Below, in pieces: positions 28,195-40,200 of a stretch of 64,000 nt of DNA (position 1 is the first letter of the stretch; each line of letters starts with the position of its first letter). A program made the position numbers and the translations under genes. The notes below the pieces were generated by a model. It ran no database searches. It was not told where the DNA came from and saw nothing but the letters and a program-made list of their open reading frames with translations. The stretch lies in assembly GCA_024195585.1 (NCBI GenBank), contig SWBL01000077.1:1-64000 (forward strand), read 5' to 3'. The DNA is from Aureobasidium sp. EXF-3400. Lineage: Eukaryota; Ascomycota; Dothideomycetes; Dothideales; Saccotheciaceae.

Positions 28195-31179
28195 ATGATA
28201 TCCCAAACCAACACCAAATGCGTTCGTATCGGTGTCGATGTAGGAGGCACCAACACCGATGCCGTCGCCATCGACACATCGCAGCAGCATACCGACACTC
28301 GAGGTCTTCTCGCTCACTACAAGACTCCCACCACGCCTGATGTCACAAAGGGCATCGAAACCGCCATTCGTACAATTCTCGATCTCTCACAGCTCTCCAC
28401 ATCGGACATTGTGAGTGTTACAGTAGGGACAACACACTTTATCAACGCTGCAATCGAGCAAGATGCACGCCGCTTGAACAGAGTGGCTATCATTCGACTT
28501 TCGAAGAGCTTCCTTCGTGAAGTTCCTCCTTTCTCGGACTTCCCACCAGGACTTGCGGACATCATCAACGGCTATGTGGGCTATGTCGATGGCGGTCTTC
28601 ATATCGACGGTTCTCAAGAGTCCCCCATCGTGGAATCTCAAGTTGTCGCAAGATGTGCCGAGATCAGAGCTCTTGGACTAACGGCGGTGGTTATCGCGGG
28701 AGTGTTTTCACCAATCGATGAGATCTTCCAGCAAGAGGAGCAGGTCAGGAAGATCGTGGCCAGAGAGCTTCCGGGTGTTGTGATTGTATGTTCTCACGAA
28801 GTTGCCAACATTGGCTTCCTTGAGCGCGAGAATGCCAGTATCTTGAACGCAGCAATCCTGGATTATGCCAAACGAACAGTCAGCGGTTTCCGTCGCGCAA
28901 TGAAGGCATTAAAATTGACCTGCCGACTGTTCCTTACCCAAAATGATGGCACGCTGCTCGATTCTGCATCTGCTGCCAAATTTCCCATACGTACGTTCGC
29001 TTCCGGTATGACAAATTCTATGCGCGGTGCTGCGTACCTGGCTGCCCACGACACCCGAAAGTCGTCGGCCATCGTTATCGATATTGGTGGAACCACGAGC
29101 GACATCGGCGTCCTCCTTCCTTCTGGTCTTCCTCGACAAGCTGCAGCATATGTCACTGTCGCTGGAGTACGCATGAACTATGCAATGCCGCACTTGCACA
29201 GCATAGGTCTTGGAGGTGGTACTATCGTGCGAGAACCTGTCGACGACACGGTAGTCGTCGGACCAGACTCAGTAGGGCATTATCTGACAAGAGATGCTTT
29301 GGTGTTTGGAGGCGATGTTCTGACGGCATCTGACATTGCTGTCGCTGCGGGCAAAGTCAAGATGGGTGACAGTAGTCTGGTCGCACACTTGGATCAACAG
29401 GAAGTCGTGGATGCGCAGCGTAGCATCAAAGCACTGCTCGAGAGAGCCATTGATGTGATCAAGACATCTCCTGACCCAATGCCCGTTCTATTGGTAGGAG
29501 GTGGTGCAGTCATTGCTCCTGCCTCTCTCGAAGGCGCTTCCGAGCTCACACTTCCACCGTACCACGACGTCGCGAATGCTGTCGGTGCAGCCATATCCAA
29601 AGTTGGTGGCGTCATCGACACGATTCAGGATGTGTCAGGTCAGACTTTCGAGCAAGCTGAGCAGAGAGCCAAAGATATCGCTATTCAACGTGCGATCGAT
29701 GCCGGTGCTATCAAGGATAGTATCATGATTGCAGAGGTCGAGAGCTTGCCGGTCACATACGTCGCCAACCAACTCAGGACGATAGTGAAAGCGGTGGGCG
29801 AACTCGACATCTCAATGCAGTCACAGACAACTATGGATGACACCGAATCTGAAATCGAACACGAAGAAGAAGCCATTAAAAAGGTTGCACCTAAGGCTGT
29901 TGAGGTCCCGCAAGTCGATCCAAGGACCTATGTCCCTTCGGTAATCAAAAACGAGGCAACTGGAAACTCGGAATGGATACTGTCGGAAACAGATATCGAC
30001 TTCATTTCTAATGGTTGCTACGTTCTTGGCTGCGCAGGAGGCGGCTCAACAGCAGCATCCCGACTGCAACTTCGCGAAATGATTCGACAGGGCCACAAGA
30101 TGCGTGTCATAGACGTTTCCTCCCTTGAAGAAGATGCGTTGATCTACTGGGGAGGTCATATGGGCTCTCCAGCAGTGTCGGTCGAGCGTCTCCAATCACT
30201 AGAGACGGTCGCTGCTTTCCGTGAGCTAATGGACTATTTACACCACGACAAGGTGGATGCCGTCATGGGTCTCGAGGTGGGAGGAGCCAATGGAATGGAG
30301 CCTCTACTCGTAGGGTCCTCACGCTTCTTCAATTGTCCAGTGATCGATGCTGACTTCATGGGTCGCGCCTATCCTACTTACTGGCAGACTACCTTGGCTG
30401 TACACCATCCCGGCGAGCTTGTCCCATGTGTAATCGACTCTGGCGACGGGAAGACGATCTTGATGACAAAGGCACCGAACGACGAGATCGTGGACCGCGC
30501 TTTACGTGCCTCATGCTCAGAGATGGGCTCGCGGGTAGGTATGGCAGCAAAACCTACGACCACAGAAAGAGTGCGCACCTCAGGAGTCTTGAATACAATG
30601 TCGCTTGCCTGGCGCATTGGCCGCTGTATCGCCTTGTCAGAGGCCACCAACACAATGTCCACCGTGGCGGAGGCGATTGTGAACGAAGCCGGCGGAACCA
30701 AGAGTGCCCGGATCCTCTTCCGAGGAAAAATCACACAGGTCGAACGACGCGTATACAAAGGCCATTCCCACGGCTCAATCACAATCACCGGAACAGAAGA
30801 GAATGACGAAGACGCAAGCACGACCGCCACAAACCGCATGCCCGCGATGAAAGTCGGCGGAACTTTGAAGATTCCCTTCAAGAACGAGAGCATCTTTGCC
30901 GAACACACATCAGACTCGGGAGAGAAAGAATATCTTGCGCTTGTACCTGATCTCATTGCCGTCTTGGATGCTGGCTCTGGTTGTGCTTTGGGTGTACCGG
31001 ATTTCAAGTATGGCTATTATGTTGTTGTGATTGGTATTACATGCTCACCGCTCTGGTCGAACACACCGGAAGGCATCGCGATTGGGGGTCCAGGTGCGTT
31101 TGGTTACGATCTTGAGTACAAAGCTTTGGGAGAGTATGTGAAGTCGAAAAGTGTTATTGCGGAATACGGCTTGGAATAG
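28195..31179 (+). CDS. HyuA-type hydantoinase/oxoprolinase fused to a DUF917 domain
   Basis: An intronless 994-residue protein. Residues about 10-190 form the hydantoinase/oxoprolinase N-terminal domain, with the ATP-site-like GVDVGGTNTDAV and VGTTHFINA. Residues about 210-490 are hydantoinase A, with the second nucleotide motif VIDIGGTTSDIG and the IGLGGGTIVRE stretch. Residues about 605-985 are a DUF917 domain (S-methyl thiohydantoin desulfurase family), with LGCAGGGSTAASRLQL, GLEVGGANGMEPL and DADFMGRAYP. HyuA proteins open cyclic amides such as hydantoins, usually with ATP. DUF917 proteins act on related thiohydantoin rings. The fusion therefore suggests a cytosolic enzyme for a hydantoin-like ring. 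The NCS1 permease diverging upstream would supply it. Confidence 0.93.
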   Translation: MISQTNTKCVRIGVDVGGTNTDAVAIDTSQQHTDTRGLLAHYKTPTTPDVTKGIETAIRTILDLSQLSTSDIVSVTVGTTHFINAAIEQDARRLNRVAIIRLSKSFLREVPPFSDFPPGLADIINGYVGYVDGGLHIDGSQESPIVESQVVARCAEIRALGLTAVVIAGVFSPIDEIFQQEEQVRKIVARELPGVVIVCSHEVANIGFLERENASILNAAILDYAKRTVSGFRRAMKALKLTCRLFLTQNDGTLLDSASAAKFPIRTFASGMTNSMRGAAYLAAHDTRKSSAIVIDIGGTTSDIGVLLPSGLPRQAAAYVTVAGVRMNYAMPHLHSIGLGGGTIVREPVDDTVVVGPDSVGHYLTRDALVFGGDVLTASDIAVAAGKVKMGDSSLVAHLDQQEVVDAQRSIKALLERAIDVIKTSPDPMPVLLVGGGAVIAPASLEGASELTLPPYHDVANAVGAAISKVGGVIDTIQDVSGQTFEQAEQRAKDIAIQRAIDAGAIKDSIMIAEVESLPVTYVANQLRTIVKAVGELDISMQSQTTMDDTESEIEHEEEAIKKVAPKAVEVPQVDPRTYVPSVIKNEATGNSEWILSETDIDFISNGCYVLGCAGGGSTAASRLQLREMIRQGHKMRVIDVSSLEEDALIYWGGHMGSPAVSVERLQSLETVAAFRELMDYLHHDKVDAVMGLEVGGANGMEPLLVGSSRFFNCPVIDADFMGRAYPTYWQTTLAVHHPGELVPCVIDSGDGKTILMTKAPNDEIVDRALRASCSEMGSRVGMAAKPTTTERVRTSGVLNTMSLAWRIGRCIALSEATNTMSTVAEAIVNEAGGTKSARILFRGKITQVERRVYKGHSHGSITITGTEENDEDASTTATNRMPAMKVGGTLKIPFKNESIFAEHTSDSGEKEYLALVPDLIAVLDAGSGCALGVPDFKYGYYVVVIGITCSPLWSNTPEGIAIGGPGAFGYDLEYKALGEYVKSKSVIAEYGLE

Positions 31180-31367
31180 GAAACACCAGCGAGGTTGAAA
31201 GTAGTTACATTTCAGATAAAGTGCTCTTTGCTTCCCTTCTTACGAGTGTGTGCACCTCGGGGCTACATACCACCGAAGATGATACATAGCCATGAGTAAG
31301 TGCACTCCACTCTTCTTCCCATTCTGTGGTCAGATGCAGTGGAATTCATGGTGTTTTGTGTCTACAG

Positions 31368-32852
31368 TCAGTGATCAAGTCCAAGAATCTGCACCTCCAG
31401 CTCTCCAGTCTTTTCCAGGAAAACTTCTTTCCAAGCCGCAATCACCTCAGGATGGGGCTCATATGTCGTTGTAGATCTGCTCTGCCAAACGACTCTGTGG
31501 TCGGATTTACCATCTGACTGAAAGGTGCACACACAACCAGACTCCGGATCGCCAACACTGAGCCTCAAGTCGCGTAAATTGGGCATTCTCTTCATCGCTC
31601 TTCCAGCCGCCAGCGAGATGTCGTCGAAGAAATCTCGGTTTACGGCGGTTCGAAAAACACAATCCTTAAAGTTCATCCTAGCGGGCAGTTCTCTTTCCAT
31701 TCTACGACCTGTTAGAAAATCATATTGTCGATCTTCGTCTGCGTCGCGCTCAGTTTCCGAGTCCTCTATGTCCAGTTCTAGCATCCATTGACCGCTTGGG
31801 GTGCAGCTATCGAATTGAATGTGCAGCTTTCGAAGCTTCGGCCACGAGGTGGAAGTGTCGAAGATGTCGTCGCTCAGTACACCACGAAGATCGAGATATT
31901 CTAGCTGCTGTGAAATAGCATTTAAGCTTAGGCTGAGAGCATCTTTGTTGTTGGTCAGAGGAATGGCTGGCGGATCGAAAAAGTGGTTTGCTGGTACAAC
32001 TCCAGGGTAGTCAAGCTTGAGTTGAGTCACACTCTCCGGTAATCTGCTCAACCTTGCTGCAAATGCTGTGGCTCTGTTAGTATTTTGATCAAGACTGTAT
32101 TCAGGTGACTACGTACTCGATCGTTCTGTGTTGCGCAGCTGAAAGTCTTTGGACTCGTTGTCAGAGAGTTCAAGCTCCATACTCTCTAAGTGTGGACAGG
32201 CTCTTGCAATATGGAGGGTCGCTTCGCCAGACATCAGTCTAGGACAGCAAGCTCGGTTCGGGTTGCCTGGTATATAGCGTACGCGATGTGCGCCCCGGAC
32301 TACCAGGCGCGAAACACTGGGTAGGAGGGGCAGTTCACCTGTCAAATGTAGATAACTTGCTTCAAGCCTTAGATCTGCCGCACCTGGAGCAACTCGATTG
32401 CGGCGGCTGATGCGGTCAACCTTTCCTAGGTGCCAATAGTCGCTCTTAGAGATGGCCTGGATCTCGAGCGTCAGACCACCGTCCTGAAATCCAGCATCCT
32501 GCCATGTATTAATGACGGAGAAGGCTTCTCTCAGCGAATCACTGAAGACGACGTTGTTCGTTGTCTTGTCGTCCTCATTTTCAAGCTCATACCACTTTTC
32601 CCTGCTGTATCCGGGAAGCTGTATAATCAAGTCGATAGTCCTGAGAGCCTTCCACCGGTCGACATTCATGTGTAAAGGAATCTGGCGTAGATGCTCGATG
32701 GAGTTACTGCGAATCACCCTGAATGTGAGGGCCTCGACCACAGAGTTCCAAGATTTGTTGACAGTAGCATATGGCGCAAGCCACCGGTCGGTCTCACACA
32801 AGTGTTTTACAATCAACGACAGGACTGCTGGGGGTAATTGAGAGAAAGACAT
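31368..32852 (-). CDS. F-box-like protein
   Basis: Two exons, 32117-32852 and 31368-32056, joined across a 60 bp intron (GTACGT...TTTGCAG), give 474 residues. The first 50 residues look like an F-box: FSQLPPAVLSLIVKHLC followed by W-x-x-V-V-E-A-L. The rest has scattered leucine-rich strands (LESMELELS, LEYLDLRGVL, LRDLRLSVGD), as in fungal F-box proteins that recruit targets to SCF ubiquitin ligases through Skp1. No signal peptide. The ATG at 32852 begins the F-box directly. The target is unknown. Such proteins are numerous and variable in filamentous fungi. Confidence 0.8.
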
Positions 32853-33317
32853 GTTTGGAACGCACTCGCAAGAATGAAGTTTGTGTGACAAGCGCCATTA
32901 TTAAGTGTTGGAAGCTTTATCTATTTAATGTTGGAAGATGGGGAGAATCGACAGCCACGAGCGGGCCGGAGTTTAGCCTCGCTCATGACAATCTGGTTCA
33001 CCCCGAGTCAGAGGCCGACGATCAGCGCAAGTGAAACACGCAATCCCACCCCTCTACTGTCTTCGAGGGGCCTGGGCTCAATAGATGGCCCGTCATGAAC
33101 AATGCCATGAATCGGTCAACAAGCACACGGCACCTCACTTATCCTAATCTACTGCCATGCTCAGGGAACTGCGAGAAACATATATTGAGGCAAATTCGCG
33201 CGAGCAATTCGGTCCATCCTTGCGACCCCTTCTGACATAGATACGGGCCGCCTAAATCCCCTTCTTAAACCAGTATCATAACCAAAGAACTATGACCTTT
33301 CCTTGGGAAGCTCTATT
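32853..33317. other. Intergenic, nothing recognised
   Basis: About 0.46 kb between the F-box gene start and the LysM gene stop. It presumably holds the F-box gene promoter. No frame or repeat is supported. Confidence 0.4.
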
Positions 33318-36194
33318 TTAGGATGATGTTCCGACGCAGTAGGCCTCGCCACCCCAAAAGCTGCGATCTGTTAGTGTCTTGACGAGATAATTCATGTGAG
33401 GGTCTACAAACTTTGAGCAATCTGTGCCTAGTACAGGATTCCAATCATCTATGATGTGTCAGCCAATGAATGTGCATATGAACCGATTTCACTTACACAG
33501 TTGTTCCAGACTGATTGTGTTACGCTCGGCGAAACTGTAACAGCCATCACCAGCGACCGGGATTGCGTAGGCATTACAGTCACTGACAATACCTTCCTGT
33601 GTAGGACCGGGAGGTTGTACCACTGTTGCTGTCGGCTGTGTAGTAGTCTTGGGTGCCGCCGACATCGACGCGCCGGGAGCATGGATGCAGTATGCTTCAT
33701 CGGCCCATAGACCAGCACAATTTGCTGTCAGAAGTATTAGCATTTGGTGGCTTGCGTTGCATGTTAACACCGTAGCTTACATCCAACTGCCGGATTCCAC
33801 TTTTGGAAGTCTGCGAGTGATATTGAGTGGCTTGTCGCGATCCCTTGACAGGTGTCTCCAGAGACGGCCAAATACCAAGCATCACAGTCTGCTGCAATAC
33901 CTGTCTGTGTTGGACCCGGAATCGTATTGGCGGCTGTGGCTGTGGCTGACTGGCTGCTCACGGCTGCTGACGCACTAGCATAAGACACCCCAGCCCAACC
34001 CGGACCCGCAACACAATAGGCTGTTTGAAGCCAAAGATTCTGGCAATTGTCCCCTATACTGGGATTCCATTCGAAGAAGGACTGGAAGGGGATATCGACA
34101 GACTTGCAGATGACATCACAGTCATCACCATTCTGTACTAGCCACCAGTCATCACAAGACCTTGTACTGTCGGCCTGGGCGTTCGATGGAATAGGGACTT
34201 TCGAATCACTCAACGACTTCGATACGACTGGGACTTGTCTTAGCGTTTCTCTTGATTCCGATTGGACTTACTCACGAGATGGATCGTAGAAGGAGGCGCA
34301 GTAACGTGTATTGTTAGTCAGGAAGCAGGCACCAGGGTCATAATGATCGACTTTGCCAAGACTAGGATTCCAGGACAAGAAGTCCCCGATGCTCACATCG
34401 TATTCCGCCACAATTGATCTGCACGAGACCTGACTGTGGTAATTGTTGTTGTAATACGAAAAACAGTTGCTGAGTGAGCCATTTGCCAGCGGGAGATCTG
34501 TTGCTTGAGTGTTAGTGTCGTAGGTGGGCGTAAAGACGCTTGCCATGGGAGTCCATGCGGGATCGATGGTTGCAATGAATGTCGGCATCTCGGTAGTACT
34601 TGCGGAGGCACCTCCATATCCATCATACGAATTTATGTCTCCAACAGGGCCGACACAATACGACGTGTCCGCCCATAGATTGGTGCAGTTAGCATCGATC
34701 TGAGGATTCAAGAAGTAAAAGTCACTCAATGCGATTGAGTTCTTGGTGCAGACGTACGCACAGTCTATATACCTGTCAGCTGAACGTATCACGGAGCATC
34801 ATCTTACTTACAGTCGCCTGCATTCACAGTGTACCACGAACCACATTTTGTGTTCGATTCAGAGGCTGCGTCTGTGGGTCTGGGAGCGGCGGTCATAGCG
34901 CCGGTTGGTGCACCGCCAACAGATATCGAATCTGGGGGAGAATAACCCAGAGGATTACTCATACAAACCACGTGGTTGATCTGCTTGTAAAGGTTGACGC
35001 AACGAGGATCGATGGCAGGGTTCCAAGACAAGAACTGAACAACGGTGGCATTTGCTTCCTGAGCAAGGGTGTTGCAAGTGTCATTTGCGACAACTACTCT
35101 GGGCTTACATGAACCCTGGATGCAAAGAGAAGTGAGATCACCAGGGAAGTCTGCACAGCCTCCCGGGAGACCATTCAACTGGAGGAGCGAGTCTGTGCTG
35201 ATCGAGTTTGCTTTTGCGATGGCATCGCAACTATCACTTGTTGCTACAGGCACATAGGATCCAGTACATGTTGCTGTAGCACTCACGTTGAACACAAGAG
35301 TACTCTCGAAGTCAGTCATGCTGTCAACATTGCAGTAATAACGGACTCACGCGTTGTTGGGCAGAAAGGCGGGAGCAGGTGTGAAGATCGGCCCTAGGGT
35401 TACACCGCAGGATGAGGACAACGAGGAATATTGGACAGCAAGATCCTCCTCAAACGTTCGTGGGTCCAAAATTTCTTCGCGGAGGGCTTTAAGGCTGCAG
35501 GTATCACAGGCCGGGATCTCGATTCCTGGAGAATCATTCTCCGCAGGACGATGCTTAAAATAACAAAATGCCGGTGGGGATGAGCTAAGTATAATCAGCG
35601 AGAGCCTGCGAGTCAAGGTTTTAGGTCGGCCTACTCATCTTGCATGCATGTCAGGTTGTAATTCAGGAAGTAATAGTCCACAAGCACGATCGGCTTGACT
35701 GAGACGTCCTGGATGTTGTAAATATCATACGTCTGTGGGGTTCCATAGACCGTTGTAGTGTCGTTGATTACGGGATCGATGTAAACGTCGTTAGCACATT
35801 CTTCCAGGACGGTAGCACGGTATTGCCTGATTGAGTCGACGCAGTCGGAAGTGCATAGACTTGTTATATTCTCGGCCGACAACCCAAAGTAGCTGTAGGG
35901 CTCATACAGAATAAGAGACGAGCATTCAAGAGGTGCAGCGAGGGCGATCGCACACTTCCCCGAGATCGTTGTCGACTCCACGAAGTCTTGGTTGCCGAAT
36001 AATTGGGTTGCTTCGGATACCGATCGAGCTACATCTGTCATCCATTGGCTACGCCTGAAGTGCTTGTGAGCACGAGCATGAGTTCCGGAGGAGTGTCGTT
36101 GGTTTGTATGGGAGTCAGCAACGTGGCAGAAGACAAGTGCTGATAGAAGTAATGTTTGGAAGGCATTCGCCTTTCTAGAGCGGACCAGAAGCAT
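33318..36194 (-). CDS. Secreted multi-LysM protein
   Basis: Eight exons in gene order: 35635-36194, 35351-35584, 34812-35302, 34276-34764, 33781-34233, 33497-33724, 33412-33448 and 33318-33360. This gives 844 residues. A signal peptide (hydrophobic core LLLSALVFC) is followed by a Cys-rich N-terminal region with CTSDCVDSIRQYR. Seven LysM-like modules come next, each with Cys at both ends and an [FW]NP motif: SWNPAIDPRC, FLNPQIDANC, SWNPSLGK, EWNPSIGDNC, KWNPAVGSNC and YDWNPVLGTDC, the first module being more divergent. LysM modules bind chitin oligomers in the wall or apoplast. The gene diverges from a subgroup-C chitinase, the arrangement known from Trichoderma and other fungi. The last intron (51 bp, perfect CTAAC branch site) is optional for the frame but restores a normal module end. 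Confidence 0.88.
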
Positions 36195-37291
36195 ATCGGT
36201 CTGACGAGCAATAGAGAGACCACCTGGAAGAGCTCAGTTCTCTGGGACACATGCTGTACTTACGGTCATATATCAGTCTAGGGTCTCGCGGCAGATCGCT
36301 AAGACCTGTATCGTGTCTGTTTGCCACATGCTAATTCCACACACAGCAGAACGCGCCGAAAAGTAATGACGGCCAAGCGCGACCCGCCCCGAGATGAAGG
36401 ATCAACGACCGACCGTAGAACCCCCTTCTTAAGCGAGGGCGAGGCTTTAATCATACTCAGCATACGGACGAACCAGCACTGAGAGTCTCCGCTCAGATAG
36501 ACATAGAGGCTCGTGCATGCTTGCTGCGGCGGTGCGTTAGATGGGACTGTAAAGCACGCTGATCCGTAGTCAGATAGACACTAAGAAGCGACATTGATCA
36601 GAGAGTCAGAGATGATCTCGACTCGGTTGCAAAAAGACCGGCGTGTCAGGTTCTGTTGAATGGGACAGCTTGATATCACCTGATGTTGGGGTAGACCCTG
36701 AAAAGAGCAATCTGCTATGAACCCTGCCAAGGCGCGCTTTGCCGCTTGCCGCGCCCTGGATTTTGCTTGTGTGTCTCACTTACTCTTCAGTCTCTCCTAA
36801 ACTCCGAGCCTTCCTTTCATACCGGCAGGCTTTAGTAATTTGATAACTCGGGTGGACAATGGAGTGTCGTATGCTGAGCGCCCGCCGTTCCATCACCCAC
36901 AATATCCGCTTGGATTGCAGTCATCACGGTTGAGAATATGGCTGATCTGCAACAATATCTGCCATGACTCGGCTGGTGGAGCGACTCTCCTCCGCTCCAG
37001 GATCTTATGGTCCATGCGATATATCACATTAGCTATGGTTCGCGGGAGACCACGTCCGTTGGTGCGTATCAGATCATCTGTTGGTAATATATGACCCGAG
37101 GATCAACAGAGCCAGACTCATGCATTCATCTCCACATGGTGCCGGCAGTAAAGACTGTTGACAACTTGGGACCAGCACGGGTTTTGAACAGTGGTAAGAA
37201 GTACTTAACATTGATGAATACTTAAGATGAAGGATGTCCGGGTTCTATCAGACTATCATTCTATCCCTCGACGGAACATCGCCTTTCGGCT
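36195..37291. promoter_or_regulatory. Divergent promoter region between LysM gene and chitinase
   Basis: A 1.1 kb interval between two outward-facing secreted-protein genes. An 84-codon frame at 36840-37094 has no motif and is not called. I cannot name a specific regulator site. Co-expression is suggested by the arrangement, as reported for comparable gene pairs. Confidence 0.45.
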
Positions 37292-40200
37292 ATGGGCTCC
37301 CACGAATCCATATACAGATTGCTCCTTCTTACACTGTTACTTCTGCTCTCGAGTCTGTCGTACATCTTTTATCAATCCTCAGTCCCATCCAAGAGTTCCG
37401 GAGGCCTTTACCAGCGTTCAAATCCGACGGCCGAACTTTTCTCCTTAGATGTGCCCGGCCCCGTCAATGTGTCGGTCCCTCTAGACCGCAGACAAACGAG
37501 CGCCAGCAGTGGGCCTACTGGAGAATACACTTGTGGATCTGGCAGACCCTGTGCGAATGGCGCATGTTGCGGCGAAAGTGGTTACTGTGGATTCGGTCCA
37601 ACGTACTGCGGAAAGGGCTGCACGTCCAACTGCGATGCAAAGGCTGACTGCGGTCAATACGCAAAGAGCCCGGGAGCTGAATGTCCGCTCAATGTGTGCT
37701 GCTCTCAGTTCGGCTTCTGTGGCACGACCTCGGACTTCTGTAACAGTAACTGCCAGTCCAATTGCGGCAATCCTTCTTCCCCTGGCGGTGGTGGAGATGT
37801 CCGAAAGCGTGTTATAGGCTACTACGAATCCTGGTCAGCCACCAAATCGTCTTGCGGCAAGATGGATCCTTCAGAAATCCCGGTGGAAGCCCTCACTCAT
37901 TTGAACTATGCTTTTGCATATGTGAATCCGGGAACATACGATATCGTGCCTATGAGCGGAACCAAGGCTTCATTGTTCAGTGAGGTCACGTCCCTCAAAC
38001 AGCGGAATCCGGATCTAAAGGTCTGGATCTCAATTGGCGGCTGGAGCTTCAACGACAACAACACTGCGACACAGCATGTGTTCAGTGATGCAGCTAGCTC
38101 CATCACGAAGCGTGCGTTATTTGCTCTCAAACTTACACAGTTTATGACGCAGTATGGATTCGATGGAGCCGATATAGATTGGGAGTATCCTGGTGCACCC
38201 GATCGTGGCGGTTCGTCTGCGGACGTCGTAAACTATCCAGCTCTTTTGGACATCATAAAGTTCAAGTGGAAAGTCGAGGGCAAGAACTGGGGCCTTTCGT
38301 TCACTGCGCCAACCTCCTATTGGTATCTTCGTTGGTTTGATCTTCCTGGACTGACCAAGCATGTGGACTTCATCAACCTTATGTCATATGATTTGCACGG
38401 GATCTGGGATTCCACCGATCCCATAGGGCCGTATGTTTATGGACATACGAACCTCACCGAGATCGATCTCGCCTTGGAGCTCTTCTGGAGGGTCAACGTT
38501 TCCCCCTCCATGATTAATCTTGGTCTTGCTCTCTATGGACGCACTTTTGAACTCAAAGATCCCTCTTGCACTAGTCCTGGTTGTGGCTTTGCAGGGCCAG
38601 GCGCGGAGGGCAAGTGCACTCGATCAGCTGGTATTCTCTCTTATTCGGAGATCCAAGAAATCATTGAGAATGATAAGGACAAGTACGTTTCCAAGTATGA
38701 CCAGACCGCTGGCGTCAACTATCTCGTCTACAATCGAAACAGTTGGGTTTCATACGATGACAAGACAACGTTCCAGCAGAAGATCGACTTCGCTAACAAG
38801 CGCGGCTTGGCTGGACTTTTACTCTGGGCTGTCGACATGGACGATGCACACTTCACGGGTCTAAAGTCAATTACGGGAAAAGACTTGATACCCCGGATTG
38901 GCGAGAGCGCGACTTTGGGCCACTTCAACACAGACAAGTGTTTCATAACCCACTGCAAAGACTCTTGCCCTGACGGATTTGATAGTATGACGAAGCTCAA
39001 CCAAGATGCTAATGGGAAAGGATGCTCTGGAAAGGATCATAAGCAGAGGCAACTTTGCTGCCCAGCATGGGGTGCTCCAGATCCGGCTTCCTGCCGTTTT
39101 AGAGGAAAGGCCAGTGAGTGCTATGGCCAATGCAACCCTGGAGAGGTTCTTTTGGCTACGGATAACTACGGTGGATCTTCACATTGTGTACACGGCAAGA
39201 AAGCCTTCTGTTGTCCAGCGACAAGTGGTGCAAGCGCTGTTGCCGCATGTAAGCTCATTGAGAAGAAGAGCTGTCCATCTGACCTTCCGCAAGAGATCTC
39301 AAGAGTGGGAATACCTGGCTTCTGGAGCGATTCTGTGGGCAGCTTTTGCTGTCCTCCCAAGCCAGAGTTCAACAACTGTAAATGGTTTGGCGAGGGCACC
39401 ACTTGTGCAAACAACAGGTGTCCGACCGGTCAGATCGAACTTACCAGAAGCAGCAATGGTAACGGTGGAAAATTTACGGGTTGCGTCTTAGGTCGACAAC
39501 AGGTGTTGTGCTGCGACCCACCATTCAATGGTATGTTGCCCAGCGATACAATCTCGCGACATGAGCGCCAGAGATAGCATGTTTCCCATTGCTGAGAGCT
39601 AGACTGATTTCATCTCACCTAGGTACGGCTTTTATCCCGGTAGATCTCGAGAATCTCTTCCCGAACGCCAACGATCTACCGACATCAGACGCGCCTGTTT
39701 ATGCTGAAGCCTTCGATCATGACGATGGTGAGACCCCTACACCAGCCTTGCCTCTCCTGGGGGATGATCCCAACAGAGAGACCTTTGCCTGGTACATCGC
39801 TGTGGGTGCTGAGGAAGACGTTCAATCCTTGAGAAAGAGAGATGGATCGCAAATGGAGGCTTTTGAGTGTCCGACAGCCGATGCTGGAGACTACACTGCT
39901 CAGACCCTGAAAGCCGTCTGTTTGGCGGATGGCGATGACAACAACTGTGAAGACATCCTGAAAGGCGGAGCTTATGGTACTCTTCTGCGACTTCCCGAGG
40001 ATTGCGGACCGGACACGTTTGGTCGTGTCATTTCTTTCAACCGGATCCAGGACTACAAACTCCCCTCACATCTCCAGAAGCGAGCACCGAGTGAAGAAAG
40101 AGTCTACGAGATAAGATACGATTACAACTTCAGACGACTGCGTCGAGACGGAAAAGAGATTTACATGCGCATGGACGCCTCAAACCATCCTGGTTACTGG

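Noticed and set aside
35303..35350. A 30-base intron in the LysM gene ending at the first AG
   Set aside because: It is too short for a spliceosomal intron. Using the AG 18 bases further gives a 48-base intron with a CTGAC branch site in the same frame.
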